NCBI RefSeq assembly: GCF_041468085.1
Contig: NZ_CP121017.1
Location: 682,001-746,000, forward strand
Source of the DNA: Tistrella mobilis
GTDB lineage: Bacteria > Pseudomonadota > Alphaproteobacteria > Tistrellales > Tistrellaceae
Direction of reading: 5' to 3'
Length of the DNA stretch: 64,000 nucleotides
A program made the position numbers and the translations under genes. The notes beneath the pieces are model-generated. The model was not told where the DNA came from and did no database searches. It was given only the letters and a program-made list of their open reading frames with translations. This document shows, piece after piece, positions 46,407 through 56,074 of this stretch (within the stretch, counting starts at the first letter, position 1; the number at the start of each line of letters is the position of its first letter).

Positions 46407-46553
46407 GTCTCTTTTCGGTTGTAGCTTCCACTCCGGGATCTACGGAAAGCGCCCCTGTGATCTGGCCGCGGGGGGGCGGCTCGGGGTAGGGTGCCATGGT
46501 CATCATACCGGGCAGATCCGTGTACACGATCCATATAAAAGTGAGGTGAGACC

Positions 46554-47114
46554 GTGCCTGGCAGACCCGAGACAGGATGGCGGGCATATGGTCATCGGAC
46601 GAAGGTCGCGCTCTGGCGCCATCATCCGCGGCGTGACGTCACCGCGTCGGCCCTGCACACCATTCTGCACCGGCCGGTCGCGACCGTGTCGGACTGGGCG
46701 AGGGTCGAACAGGCTGCGGCAGCTGCACCCTGGCATCCGCGCGAGCGGGCGGTTCGGGAGGCGACCGCCGATGTGGCGGCGACCCGCACCCGACCGGTGC
46801 CGCTGCTGACCCGGCTGGCGGCCGCGATCGATGAAACCGACCGCCGTGTGATGCTCGCGGTGGTCGGGCTGGGGTTCAACATGCGGCATCTTCACGAGGC
46901 AGATGCCGCGGGCTGGTGGCCTCTGCCGGCCGTGGGGCTGGACCACCGGCTGATCGGTCGGGGCGGCCGCGATCTGACCGCGGTGGTGGACCGGCTGCGC
47001 GCCGAGCCCGGTGCCGGGGGGATGATCCTGGCCAGTGCCTGCGTGCTGCCGCTGTCGGTGGATCTGCGGGCTGCGGCGCGGATGATACGGCAGCTGCGCC
47101 GGGTGGCGACATGA
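46554..47114 (+). CDS. Unrecognised 186-aa protein coupled to an adenylation-carrier-thioesterase gene
   Basis: I do not recognise this protein. It is Ala/Arg-rich, with probable helices at about residues 45-95 (SDWARVEQAAAAAPWHPRER, LLTRLAAAIDETDRRVM) and a more hydrophobic C-terminal half (LAVVGLGFNMRHLHEADAAG, GGMILASACVLPLSVDLRAA). No signal peptide and no clear membrane segment are seen. The start is GTG 46554 after GTGAGGTGAG. Its stop overlaps the next ATG (ATGA at 47111-47114), so the two proteins are probably made together. High third-position GC agrees with a real gene. It may be an accessory or tailoring partner of the downstream enzyme; this is inference from coupling only. Confidence 0.6.
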   Translation: MPGRPETGWRAYGHRTKVALWRHHPRRDVTASALHTILHRPVATVSDWARVEQAAAAAPWHPRERAVREATADVAATRTRPVPLLTRLAAAIDETDRRVMLAVVGLGFNMRHLHEADAAGWWPLPAVGLDHRLIGRGGRDLTAVVDRLRAEPGAGGMILASACVLPLSVDLRAAARMIRQLRRVAT

Positions 47115-49819
47115 CCGGGCGACCTGCCGCGACGCCCGAGGCGCTGCTGGTGCCGATCGCGCCCGATCGTCTGGAACGGCCGGTCTTCGCGGTCTTTGCC
47201 GATCAGGCCATCCGCAACCCCCGCGCCCCTGCGGTTCTGGGGGCCGGGCTGGCGACGAGCTATGGCGATCTGCTGGAACAGGCGCTGCGGATCGCCGCGG
47301 CGATCGACGGCCGGACGGCGGCGGCCGGAGAGGGGCGGGGTCCTGAGGAGGGGGAGCCTGTGGCGGTGGCGATCCCCGCCTCGGCCGGCTGCCTCGCGGC
47401 CCTGTTGGGGGCGCTTGCGGCCGGGCGGCCCTATGTGCCGCTCGATCCCTCCTTTCCCGCGGCCCGCAACGAGCTGATCCTGGGCCATGCCGGGGTGCGG
47501 CTGGTGCTGACCGATCAGGCGACCGCAGCCGGGCGGCCGGAGCTGATGGCGGCGGCCACGGCCGCAGGGGCCACGGTGCTTGCCATTGACGATCTGGCGG
47601 CGCCGCCGGCCGCCTGGTCGCCCCGGGGCGGGCCGGATGATGCGGCCTATGTTCAGTACACCTCCGGCTCCACCGGCCGCCCCAAGGGGGTCTGGCAGAC
47701 CCAGAGGGGGCTGCTGCACGACGTTCTTCAGTATCGGGATGTTCTTGACATCTCTGCCGCTGATCGCCTGACCTGGCTCTATTCTCCGGCGGTCAGCGGT
47801 GCCATTCGCGACATGTACGGCGCGCTGCTTGCTGGCGCTGCCGTCATTCCGGTGGATCTGAGAACCGAAGGCGTCGCCGCCGCCGGCCGGCGCTTCGCCA
47901 CCACCCGCCCGACGATCTTTCACGCCATGCCGACGGTGCTGCGGGTGCTGACCGATGGCGGGGCCGGCGCGGCGGCGCTGGGCGGCATCCGTGTCGCCTA
48001 TCTGGCGGGAGAGCGGATTTTCGCGGCCGATCTGGCGCGGGTCTTCGCCGATGCGCCGGCCGAGGCCCGGATCTATGTCGGCATCGGCTCCACCGAGAAC
48101 GCCACCATCTACCGGCACTGGCTGATCGATCGGGAGGCCTGCCCCACCGAGGGTGTGGTGTCGGTCGGCTGGCCGGTTGCGGACCGGCATATGCGGCTGG
48201 TGGATGCAGAGGGCCGGCCGGTTCCGGATGGCGGGATCGGCGAGATCGAGGTCGAAAGCCGCTATATGGCCGCAGGCTATTGGCGGGATCCGGAGCTGAC
48301 CGCCGCCACCTTTCTGACCGGCGGCGATGTGGCGCCGGGGGCGCGGCGGCTGCGGCCGGGCGATCTGGGCCGGATCCGCGCCGACGGGCAACTCGAATTC
48401 CTGGGCCGGGCCGATGGTCAGCTCAAGATCCGCGGCCATCGGGTGGAACCGGCCGAGGTGGAGGCTGCCCTGCGCGCCCTGCCGGGGGTGGGGGATGCCG
48501 CGGTTCTGCCGGACCGGACACCGCAGGGCGAGACGGCCCTGGCCGGGGTGGTGGTGCCGGCACCGGGCCGGCTGATCGACCCCGCGGCCCTGCGCAGCCG
48601 GCTGGCTGCGGAGCTGCCGCCCCATCTGGTGCCGCGGCGTCTGCTGGTGATGGCGGAACTGCCGCGGCTGGCCAATTTCAAGCTGGATGGTCGCGCCCTT
48701 GCCGGCTGCCTGGCCGATCTGCCGGCAGCACCTTTGGCACCCCCGGGGCCGGAACCGGCCGGCGAGACGGGCGACCCCGCACTGGCCGATGTCGTCGACC
48801 GGGCCTGGGCCGAGATGTTCGGCACCGCCGCCCCAAAAGCCGGCGTCACCTTCTCTGAACTGGGGGGCGACAGCCTGGAATTGATGCGCTTCGCCGCACG
48901 GGTGGAGGCGCTGGCCGGCCGACCGCTGCCGGTTACCCTGCTGACCGGCGCGATGACCCCGGCCGATCTGCGTCAGGCGCTGAGCGGCCCAATGACTGCG
49001 ACGACGGCGCGGATGCTGTTCTTCGTGCCGGGGGTGATGGGCATGGCCCGGCATCTGATCATCCTGGCCGCGCGCTGCGCAGGGATGGCGACGGTGCGTC
49101 TGGTGGCCCTGCCGGACCTGGATGCGGAACTGTCCCGGCGGCGGGGCATCGACGATCTGGCGGCGGAGGTGGCCGACAGGGTCGCCACCCATCTGACCGG
49201 CGCAGCCGGACCTGGCGGCGTTACACCCGATTTCGGTCTGGTTGGTCTGTCCTTCGGCGGCCGGCTGGTGGTCGCCGCGGCGCAGATCCTGGCCGATCGC
49301 GGTCTGGCGGCCGGAATGGTGGTGGTCGGCGACATCGTTGCCAGCCATGACGATGCGGCATCGCTGCTGCAGGCGGGCAGGATCCCCGATCCGTCGCCGA
49401 GCTTTCGACGCCGGCTGGTTCGCGGGATCGGCCAGCCGATGTCGAAGCTGTTCTTCACCCTGGCGCAGAGGCCCGACCATCGGGCGCTCAGGCTGGTCGC
49501 GGCCCTGGCGCGGCGGGCGGCACCGGGACGCCGGAACCGGATCCGGGTGGAACGGGCGCTGATTTCGGCCATCCGCCGGGCCATGATCATGGGATGGCGG
49601 CCGGGCCGGCTTCACTGCCGTCTGCTGCTGATCGTGACATCGCATACCCGGTCGTTATATGCCGGACATGGCCATCTTCTGGGCTGGGACAGGGTGTCGC
49701 CGGATGTCCGGCTGGTGGAGGTTGCAGGCGATCATGCAGCGCTCGCGACCGACGAGGCCAATCTTGCGCGCATCGTGGCTTCGATCGGGGACGCCTGGCC
49801 GGATCAGCCCTCCGCCTGA
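47111..49819 (+). CDS. Stand-alone NRPS-like enzyme: adenylation, carrier and thioesterase domains
   Basis: A 902-aa A-T-TE protein. The adenylation domain (about residues 20-535) has [11 protein letters not shown] at 183, [12 protein letters not shown] and the catalytic Lys524 in NFKLDG. The position matching the amino-acid-binding Asp235 of GrsA is Ser by my eye alignment, so the substrate may not be a normal alpha-amino acid. The carrier domain (about 560-635) has GGDS with phosphopantetheine Ser588. The thioesterase (about 640-900) has Ser714 in GLSFGG, a candidate Asp in VVGDIVAS and His875 in GDHAAL. There is no condensation domain. It sits on the plus strand between plsY and dprA, and its end overlaps plsY by 16 bp. 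Confidence 0.88.
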   Translation: MTGRPAATPEALLVPIAPDRLERPVFAVFADQAIRNPRAPAVLGAGLATSYGDLLEQALRIAAAIDGRTAAAGEGRGPEEGEPVAVAIPASAGCLAALLGALAAGRPYVPLDPSFPAARNELILGHAGVRLVLTDQATAAGRPELMAAATAAGATVLAIDDLAAPPAAWSPRGGPDDAAYVQYTSGSTGRPKGVWQTQRGLLHDVLQYRDVLDISAADRLTWLYSPAVSGAIRDMYGALLAGAAVIPVDLRTEGVAAAGRRFATTRPTIFHAMPTVLRVLTDGGAGAAALGGIRVAYLAGERIFAADLARVFADAPAEARIYVGIGSTENATIYRHWLIDREACPTEGVVSVGWPVADRHMRLVDAEGRPVPDGGIGEIEVESRYMAAGYWRDPELTAATFLTGGDVAPGARRLRPGDLGRIRADGQLEFLGRADGQLKIRGHRVEPAEVEAALRALPGVGDAAVLPDRTPQGETALAGVVVPAPGRLIDPAALRSRLAAELPPHLVPRRLLVMAELPRLANFKLDGRALAGCLADLPAAPLAPPGPEPAGETGDPALADVVDRAWAEMFGTAAPKAGVTFSELGGDSLELMRFAARVEALAGRPLPVTLLTGAMTPADLRQALSGPMTATTARMLFFVPGVMGMARHLIILAARCAGMATVRLVALPDLDAELSRRRGIDDLAAEVADRVATHLTGAAGPGGVTPDFGLVGLSFGGRLVVAAAQILADRGLAAGMVVVGDIVASHDDAASLLQAGRIPDPSPSFRRRLVRGIGQPMSKLFFTLAQRPDHRALRLVAALARRAAPGRRNRIRVERALISAIRRAMIMGWRPGRLHCRLLLIVTSHTRSLYAGHGHLLGWDRVSPDVRLVEVAGDHAALATDEANLARIVASIGDAWPDQPSA

Positions 49820-49823
49820 TCCG
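49800..49823. terminator. Hairpin carrying both stop codons of the overlapping convergent genes
   Basis: CGGATCAG (49800-49807) and CTGATCCG (49816-49823) form a perfect 8-bp stem with an 8-nt loop. The plsY stop (49804-49806, minus) lies in the left arm; the cassette stop (49817-49819, plus) begins in the right arm. There is no T-run. It may terminate transcription from both sides. Confidence 0.5.
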
Positions 49824-50439
49824 TCCCGGCCCTGTCCTTCTTCTTCCCGATCTTCGGCTCGGTTCCGGCCAGCAGCCGGGCGATGTTGGTCTTGTGACGG
49901 ATGAAGACCAGCACGGCGATGAACAGCGTGACGCCGGCCAGCTCCGGCGTGGCCAGGAACCACGACAGCACCGGGGCGGCGGCAAAGGCGACCAGCGCCG
50001 CCAGCGACGAGAAGCGGGTGAGGAAGGCGATGGCGAGCCAGACGGCGCAGGCGGCAAGGCCGATCCGCCAGTCGGCGGCCAGCAGCACGCCAAGCCCGGT
50101 GGCGACGCCCTTGCCGCCCTTGAAGCCCAGCCAGACCGGGAAGAGATGGCCCAGAACCGAGCCGGCGGCGGCGGCCAGCGCCGCGTCGGGGCCAGGCAGG
50201 GTAAGGGCGATGAGGGTGGCGGCGGCCCCCTTGCCGCTGTCCAGGATCAGCGTCGCCAGCGCCAGGGGCTTGTTGCCGGTGCGCAGCACATTGGTGGCGC
50301 CGATATTGCCCGAGCCGATCTTGCGCACATCGCCGAGCCCGGCCATGCGGGTCAGCACCAGACCGAAGGGGATGGAGCCCAGCAGATAGCCGCCCAGGGC
50401 GGCGATGACGAGCAGCCAGGGGGCGGTCTCTGCGGCCAT
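49804..50439 (-). CDS. plsY: Glycerol-3-phosphate acyltransferase PlsY
   Basis: A 211-aa inner-membrane enzyme that moves the acyl group from acyl phosphate to glycerol-3-phosphate. It has five or more hydrophobic helices and the three PlsY motifs: [20 protein letters not shown] followed by [32 protein letters not shown], and a late [20 protein letters not shown]. It lies 39 bp after pyrC. In many alphaproteobacteria dprA follows directly; here an inverted cassette intervenes. Confidence 0.94.
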   Translation of the reverse strand: MAAETAPWLLVIAALGGYLLGSIPFGLVLTRMAGLGDVRKIGSGNIGATNVLRTGNKPLALATLILDSGKGAAATLIALTLPGPDAALAAAAGSVLGHLFPVWLGFKGGKGVATGLGVLLAADWRIGLAACAVWLAIAFLTRFSSLAALVAFAAAPVLSWFLATPELAGVTLFIAVLVFIRHKTNIARLLAGTEPKIGKKKDRAGTDQAEG

Positions 50440-50478
50440 GGGCGGGGGCTCCTGCCGGGAGTGAGGGGGCCTGTCGGA

Positions 50479-51822
50479 TCAGGCGAGCTGGAAGACGGTG
50501 CGGCCGCGGACGACGGTCCGCAGCGCCCGGCCGCGCAGGGTGCGGCCGTCGAAGGGCGTGTTCTTGGACTTCGAATGCAGCAGGGCCGCATTCAACACCC
50601 ATTCATGTTCGGTGGAAAACAGCACCAGATCGGCGGGCGCACCCTTTGCAAGCCGGCCGGCGGCAATGCCGAGCAGATCGGCCGGCTTCAGCGTCATCGC
50701 CGCCACCGCGTCGATCAGCGACAGATGGCCGTCGCGAACCAGTTCCAGGGTCAGCGGCAGCATGGTTTCCAGCCCGACCACGCCATTGGCGGCATGGGCG
50801 AAGGGCACGCGCTTGCTGTCCTGGTCGTGGGGGGCGTGGTCGGTGGCGACCGCGTCGATCGTGCCGTCGGCCAGGCCTTCGATCATCGCGTCGACATCGC
50901 GGGCGGCGCGCAGCGGCGGCGCCATCTTGGCAAAGGTGCGGTAGTCGCCGACCGCGCGGTCGTCGAGCGTGAAGTGATGCGGCGTCACCTCTGCCGTCAC
51001 CGGCAGGCCGCGGCGCTTGGCCTGGCGCACCGCCTCCACCGCCTCGGCGGTGGAGATATGGGCGACGTGATAGCGGGCCTTGCCGCCGGTCAGCTCCAGC
51101 AGGCGGATGTCGCGCTCCACGATCACGGTTTCGGCCGCCGACGGGATGCCCGGCAGGCCGAGCCGGGTGGCGGTCTCGCCTTCGTTCATGCAGCCGCAGC
51201 CGGCCAGGCTGTGATCCTCGGCATGCTGGGCGATCAGCAGGCCCATGCCGCCGGCGTAAGAAAGCGCCCGGCGCATCACCAGCGTGTCGCGGACCGGCAG
51301 GCCGTCATCGCTGAAATAGGCGGCGCCCGCCTCGGCCAACAGGCCCATTTCGACCAGCTGTTCGCCCTTCAGCCCCTTGGTGATCGCGGCCACCGGCAGC
51401 ACGTTGACGAGGCCCGTCTCGCGTGCCCGGCGGCGGATGAAATCCACCAGCGCGATGTCGTCGATCACCGGCGCGGTGTTGGCCATGCAGGCGATGGTGG
51501 TGACACCGCCCGCCGCCGCCGCCCGGCTGCCGGTTTCGATGGTTTCCTTGTGCTCGTGGCCGGGCTCGCGCAGATGGACATGCATGTCGACCAGACCCGG
51601 CGCCAGTACCAGGCCAGTGCAGTCCACCACCTGCACGCCCTCGGGCACGCCGTCGGCGAAGAGGCCCTGGCCGATATCGACGATGGTCTCCCCCTCGGTC
51701 AGCAGCGTGCCGATGCGGTCGGTGCCGGTCGCCGGATCGATCAGCCGGGCGTTGACATAGGCGACCCGGCCGGGCAGAGGGCTGCGGTCGGGCGTCGTTT
51801 CGGCGAAGACGGGCGTGGGCAT
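50479..51822 (-). CDS. pyrC: Dihydroorotase
   Basis: A 447-aa amidohydrolase of the class I dihydroorotase group. It has the metal-binding motif GLVDMHVHLREPGHEHKETI, KGLKGEQLVEMGLLAEAG, VEVTPHHFTLDD-type TAEVTPHHFTL, and the catalytic Asp in AVATDHAPHDQDSKRVPF. It converts carbamoyl-aspartate to dihydroorotate. It may also act as a partner of the PyrB encoded just upstream (106-bp gap). Confidence 0.94.
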   Translation of the reverse strand: MPTPVFAETTPDRSPLPGRVAYVNARLIDPATGTDRIGTLLTEGETIVDIGQGLFADGVPEGVQVVDCTGLVLAPGLVDMHVHLREPGHEHKETIETGSRAAAAGGVTTIACMANTAPVIDDIALVDFIRRRARETGLVNVLPVAAITKGLKGEQLVEMGLLAEAGAAYFSDDGLPVRDTLVMRRALSYAGGMGLLIAQHAEDHSLAGCGCMNEGETATRLGLPGIPSAAETVIVERDIRLLELTGGKARYHVAHISTAEAVEAVRQAKRRGLPVTAEVTPHHFTLDDRAVGDYRTFAKMAPPLRAARDVDAMIEGLADGTIDAVATDHAPHDQDSKRVPFAHAANGVVGLETMLPLTLELVRDGHLSLIDAVAAMTLKPADLLGIAAGRLAKGAPADLVLFSTEHEWVLNAALLHSKSKNTPFDGRTLRGRALRTVVRGRTVFQLA

Positions 51823-51928
51823 GACGCAGATGTCCCTTGGGGGAGAAGCGGCGGGCAGGTGCGGGACCGGCCCTGAAAAACCTCGGCTGTCCGGCTGTCG
51901 GGGGCCGGCTGTCGGATCTGGCGGCGGA

Positions 51929-52864
51929 TCAGGCTGGCAGGTTGCGGCAGAGCACGTCCAGGCAGGCCTGGCGCACGGCGACGCCCAGCTCCACCTGATC
52001 CAGGATCACGCTGCGGTCGATGTCGTCGGCCAGCTCGCTGTCGATCTCGACGCCGCGATTCATCGGCCCCGGATGCATGACCAGCGCATCGGGGGCGGCC
52101 ACCGCCAGCTTCTGATAGGACAGGCCGTAGAAGTGGAAGTATTCGCGGATCGAGGGAATGAAGGCGCCGTGCATGCGCTCCAGCTGCAGGCGGAGCATCA
52201 TCACGATGTCGACGCCCTCCAGCCCCTCTTCCATGCGGTTGTAGACCTTGACGCCCATGCGCTCGATCGCCGTCGGCACCAGGGTCGGCGGCGCGATCAG
52301 CCGCACCTCGGCACCGATGGCGTTCAGCAGATGGATATTCGAGCGCGCGACCCGGCTGTGCAGGATGTCGCCGCAGATCGCAACCTTGAGCCCGGCGATC
52401 CGGCCGCGGCGGCGGCGGATGGTCAGGGCATCGAGCAGGGCCTGGGTCGGGTGCTCGTGATTGCCGTCGCCGGCATTGATCACCCCGGCATGGACCTTTT
52501 CCGAGAGCAGCTTTACGGCGCCGCTGTCGCCATGGCGCACCACCAGGATGTCGGGATGCATGGCGTTCAGCGTCTGGGCGGTATCGATCAGGGTCTCGCC
52601 CTTCTTCACGCTCGACGTTGCGACCGACATGTTGATCGCGTCGGCCCCAAGCCGCTTCGCCGCCAGCTCGAACGAGGTGCGGGTGCGGGTCGAGTTCTCG
52701 AAGAACAGGTTGATGACCGTCCGGCCCTTCAGCGTCGACCGCTTCTTTTCGGCCTGCCGGTTCAAGTCGACATAGCCGTCGGCCAGGTCGAGAAGATAGC
52801 CGATCTCGTCGGCGGTCAGCCCCTCGATGCCGAGCAGGTGGCGGTGTGCGTAGCCGGTGTCCAT
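51929..52864 (-). CDS. pyrB: Aspartate carbamoyltransferase catalytic subunit
   Basis: A 311-aa enzyme condensing carbamoyl phosphate with aspartate, the first committed step of pyrimidine synthesis. It has the carbamoyl-phosphate loop [47 protein letters not shown], and [18 protein letters not shown] near the end. The ATG at 52864 has AAGGGA upstream; the longer frame adds residues without family support. It heads the pyrB-pyrC-plsY operon. No pyrI is visible. Confidence 0.95.
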   Translation of the reverse strand: MDTGYAHRHLLGIEGLTADEIGYLLDLADGYVDLNRQAEKKRSTLKGRTVINLFFENSTRTRTSFELAAKRLGADAINMSVATSSVKKGETLIDTAQTLNAMHPDILVVRHGDSGAVKLLSEKVHAGVINAGDGNHEHPTQALLDALTIRRRRGRIAGLKVAICGDILHSRVARSNIHLLNAIGAEVRLIAPPTLVPTAIERMGVKVYNRMEEGLEGVDIVMMLRLQLERMHGAFIPSIREYFHFYGLSYQKLAVAAPDALVMHPGPMNRGVEIDSELADDIDRSVILDQVELGVAVRQACLDVLCRNLPA

Positions 52865-53025
52865 ATGGCAGTCCCTTGACCCGACGGCCCGGCAAACGGC
52901 TGTCGCCGGCCGTGCGCGTGCGACGGCGGGCGCGGAAGGACCCTTCCGCACCTCGGCGGCGGACTATACGGGAGCGGGGACCGCCTCTGCAAGTCCGCTG
53001 CAAGCCCTGATGAGCGTATGGCCGA

Positions 53026-53826
53026 TCAGGCGAAGCGCCGGCCGCGGTCCCGGCGATAGGCCATCAGCGTCACCCAGGCGAAGACGATGCCCCAGCCCAG
53101 CAGCCAGGCCCAGTGCACGAGCGGCAGCGGCCCGTCGGCGATGGCGCTCCAGGCCAGTTCGGCGTAGTGCCGGGTGGGGGTGAGCAGCGAGATCTGGTTG
53201 ACGATCGAGGGCAGCATCTCCGGCGGCAGCCAGAGCCCGCCCAGGAAGGCCAGCGGGAAATAGACCAGATGGGCGATCGGCACGCTGGCCCGGGCCGTGA
53301 CGCTGAAGCCGATGGCGAGGCCGAGCAGGGCGAAGGGCACGCCGCCCAGCACCAGCACCACCAGCAGTTTCAGGCAGGCGAGAAAGGTGAGCGTGGCGCC
53401 GTTGATCAGCACCGCGAGCAGGATCACCGGGGCCACGGCCGCGAGCGAGAAGGCAAGGGCGGTCGCCACCTGGGCGGCGATGCGCGGGCCGCCGCCGGCC
53501 GGCAGGGTGCGCAGATAGGTGAACCAGGGCCGTTCCCGCGACTGGGCGACGCCGACGCCGAACTGGAAGAAGGCGACCCCCAGCACGCCGAACAGCCCCC
53601 AGGCGGCGGCCAGGCGCCCCGCCTCGGCCGGGTTGGAGGCGTTGGTGGCGCCGAAGAACAGGTAGAGCAGCGAGGGCATCGCCACGGTCGACATGGCGAA
53701 GGAACTGGACCGGCCGAGTTCCTTGAGATTGGCCGCCAGATGCGCACCGAACAGCCGGCCGAAGCCGGGCGCGGGCTGTGCGGGGCCCGTCTGCTGCGGA
53801 CGCGTGGTTCCGGTTCCGGCCATCAC
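53026..53826 (-). CDS. ABC-2 type transporter permease
   Basis: A 266-aa membrane protein with six hydrophobic segments in the ABC-2 permease pattern, including AMPSLLYLFFGATN, the long hydrophobic run around LAAVAPVILLAVLINGATLT and ALLGLAIGFSVTARASVPIA, and LAFLGGLWLPPEMLP. It would form the channel for the ATPase encoded just upstream, whose stop overlaps this start by 4 bp. Export of a drug, lipid or polysaccharide is typical; the cargo is unknown. The 161-bp gap to pyrB holds nothing notable. Confidence 0.88.
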   Translation of the reverse strand: MMAGTGTTRPQQTGPAQPAPGFGRLFGAHLAANLKELGRSSSFAMSTVAMPSLLYLFFGATNASNPAEAGRLAAAWGLFGVLGVAFFQFGVGVAQSRERPWFTYLRTLPAGGGPRIAAQVATALAFSLAAVAPVILLAVLINGATLTFLACLKLLVVLVLGGVPFALLGLAIGFSVTARASVPIAHLVYFPLAFLGGLWLPPEMLPSIVNQISLLTPTRHYAELAWSAIADGPLPLVHWAWLLGWGIVFAWVTLMAYRRDRGRRFA

Positions 53827-54782
53827 GCAGCCTCCCCGCGGCCGGAGCGCACGATCGACATCAGAGCCTCCTCGAGCGTCGCCGCCCGGACTTCGAGATC
53901 GGAGAAGGGCGCCCCGCTCATCACCAGGGCGCGGACCGTATCGTCGGCGCGGGCGGTGACCAGGACGATTTCGGTGCCCGAGCGTTCGACCCGCTCGATC
54001 CCGAGCGCCTTGGCGTCGAGCGGCGGCAGATGGGCGGCGGTGAAGCGGACGCGGCGCAGGCTGACCCGGCCGCGGATGTCGTCGAGCGCACCTTCCGCGA
54101 CCACGCGGCCCTGATCGATCACCGCGATCCGCCGGGCCAGGGCCTCGGCCTCTTCCAGGTAATGCGTGGTCAGCAGCACCGTGCCGCCGCCGGCGACATA
54201 GCCGTCGACGGCCGCCCAGAGCATGCGCCGTGCCTCGACGTCGAGGCCGGTGGTCGGCTCGTCGAGGAAGACCGCGGCCGGGCGGCCCGCGAAAGCCAGC
54301 GCCACCGCCAGCCGGCGCTTCTGCCCGCCCGACAGCCCGCCGGTCTGACGGCCGGCGAGCGGGGTGAGCCCGAAGCGGTCGAGCAATTCGGCCTTGGCCA
54401 CCGGGTTCGGATAATGGGCCGAGACCAGATCGATGACCTCGCCCACCTTCAGCGTCTCGGGGAAGCCGGTATCCTGGGGGGTGGCGCCGACCATGGCACG
54501 TGCCGCCGGATCGTCGGGGCTGCGGCCGAACAGCTCCACCCGGCCCTGATCGGGCTTGCGCAGGCCGAGCAGCAGAGAGAGTGCGGTGCTCTTGCCGGCG
54601 CCGTTCGGGCCGAGCAGGGCCAGCACCTCGCCGCGATGAAGCGTGAGGTCGATCCCGTCCAGTGCGGCCATCGCGCCATAGCGCTTGGTCACACCGACCA
54701 GGGCCGCGGCCACATCGGCTGTGGCGCTGCGGCGGGCGGGATCGGTGGCGGCGACGGACCTGGGCTGTCTCGGCTGGCTCAC
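53823..54782 (-). CDS. ABC-2 type transporter ATP-binding protein
   Basis: This 319-aa ATPase has Walker A LLGPNGAGKSTALSLLLGL, signature TGGLSGGQKRRLAVALAF, Walker B AAVFLDEPTTGLDVEARRML and the H-loop VLLTTHYLEEAEAL. A C-terminal extension after residue 240 is typical of CcmA/drug-export types. The GTG at 54782 follows CAGGAAACC and is preferred over ATG 54866. It overlaps the permease start (ATGA), so the two are coupled. Confidence 0.93.
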   Translation of the reverse strand: MSQPRQPRSVAATDPARRSATADVAAALVGVTKRYGAMAALDGIDLTLHRGEVLALLGPNGAGKSTALSLLLGLRKPDQGRVELFGRSPDDPAARAMVGATPQDTGFPETLKVGEVIDLVSAHYPNPVAKAELLDRFGLTPLAGRQTGGLSGGQKRRLAVALAFAGRPAAVFLDEPTTGLDVEARRMLWAAVDGYVAGGGTVLLTTHYLEEAEALARRIAVIDQGRVVAEGALDDIRGRVSLRRVRFTAAHLPPLDAKALGIERVERSGTEIVLVTARADDTVRALVMSGAPFSDLEVRAATLEEALMSIVRSGRGEAA

Positions 54783-54894
54783 GGTTTCCTGTCCCTGCGG
54801 CGGATGATCGTCTCGTTCCGGCACGCGGCGGCGCCTTTGGGCTTGGCGGTAACGCCTTGGAAGCACGAGGTCAAGCCGAAAGCTGTGCGGGCCG

Positions 54895-55821
54895 TCACGG
54901 CACGACCAGGGCCAGCATCAGCGGCATGGTGATCAGCGCCGCAAAGGTGCTGACGGTGATGACCGCTGCGGCGAGCGGCGCATCGCCTCCAAGCTGGCGG
55001 GCGAGAATATAGGCCGATGTCGCCGTCGGACATGCGGCAAAGAGTACCGACACGATCCGGGTGGTGTCGTCGGCGCCGAAGGGCCAGAGGATCAGCAGGG
55101 CGATCAGCGGCATGCCGAGCAGTTTGACCGCGGTCGAGAATCCGATCGCGAAGGCGGCCCGGCCATCCAGGCGCAGCGACAGCCCGGCCCCCACCGACAA
55201 AAGCGCGAGCGGCAGCGAGCCGCGGGCCAGGATGTCGAGCACGCCATCCACCACCGGCGGCAGGCCCAGCCCCGAGACGCCGAGCGGAATGCCGATCGCG
55301 CAGGCGATGATCAGCGGGTTGGTGACGATCAGCCGGAGCAGAGGCGGGCGCGGCGGCGCATCCTCGCCCGGTGGCGCGGCGCAGGCCGCCACGCAGATCA
55401 CCGAAATCAGGTTCAGCAGCGGCACCATCGCCGCCACCGCAAGACCGGCGAGCGCCATACCCTGCTTGCCGGCGATGGCCGTGGTGGCCGCGAAGGCGAC
55501 ATAGGTGTTGTAGCGCAACGCCCCCTGGAAGACCGAACTGAAGCCCGGCCCGTCCACCGGCAGCAGCCGGCGGATCAGCACCAGCGCGCCCGCCATGATC
55601 AGGATGCCGCCGGTCAGCGCCGCCGCCATCGGCACGGCACTGGCGGCGGGAAAGGTGCCGCGGGCGGTGCTGGTGATCAGCAGGGCCGGGAACAGCACCA
55701 GATAGGTCAGCCGGTCGATCATCGGCCAGAAGGCATCGCCCGGGATCTTCGCCTGCCTGAGTCCGGCGCCAAGCAGGATGACGGCAAAGACGGGCAGAAG
55801 GGCAAGGAAGGTCTCGGTCAT
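54895..55821 (-). CDS. AEC-family carrier (auxin efflux carrier type)
   Basis: A 308-aa membrane protein with about ten helices in two five-helix halves. It starts ETFLALLPVFAVILLGAGLR and contains SSVFQGALRYNTYVAFAATT, NPLIIACAIGIPLG and AACPTATSAYILARQLGGD, common in bacterial AEC permeases for organic acids such as malonate. The ATG at 55821 matches the family start. Substrate unknown. It is divergent from the alanine symporter gene across 253 bp that shows no clear regulatory element. Confidence 0.88.
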   Translation of the reverse strand: MTETFLALLPVFAVILLGAGLRQAKIPGDAFWPMIDRLTYLVLFPALLITSTARGTFPAASAVPMAAALTGGILIMAGALVLIRRLLPVDGPGFSSVFQGALRYNTYVAFAATTAIAGKQGMALAGLAVAAMVPLLNLISVICVAACAAPPGEDAPPRPPLLRLIVTNPLIIACAIGIPLGVSGLGLPPVVDGVLDILARGSLPLALLSVGAGLSLRLDGRAAFAIGFSTAVKLLGMPLIALLILWPFGADDTTRIVSVLFAACPTATSAYILARQLGGDAPLAAAVITVSTFAALITMPLMLALVVP

Positions 55822-56074
55822 CGGTCGATCCGGCGGGAGCGGGCGGAGGTGGGGCGGGCGGGAGCCCAAGCATGATCGGCGGCAGCGAGCTGCGCAATCC
55901 CCGCGGCCACAGGTCGGGCATGCGGGCTTGCATGATCCTGCGGAATTGAACGGTGTTCGGGTGCGGAAAGGTTGCGTCATCACCGGTCAGCGGCCAATCT
56001 TGGCGGCAAGACGAACCTCGCGGGGGGCTGTACGACCCGCGCCGGCCGCCCCCGCGCCGGAAGAAGAGGTGGAG

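Noticed and set aside
46534-46539. TATAAA as the -10 box of the adenylation cassette
   Set aside because: It is only 15 bp before the GTG start and lacks a -35 box at the right spacing, so I do not call a promoter there.
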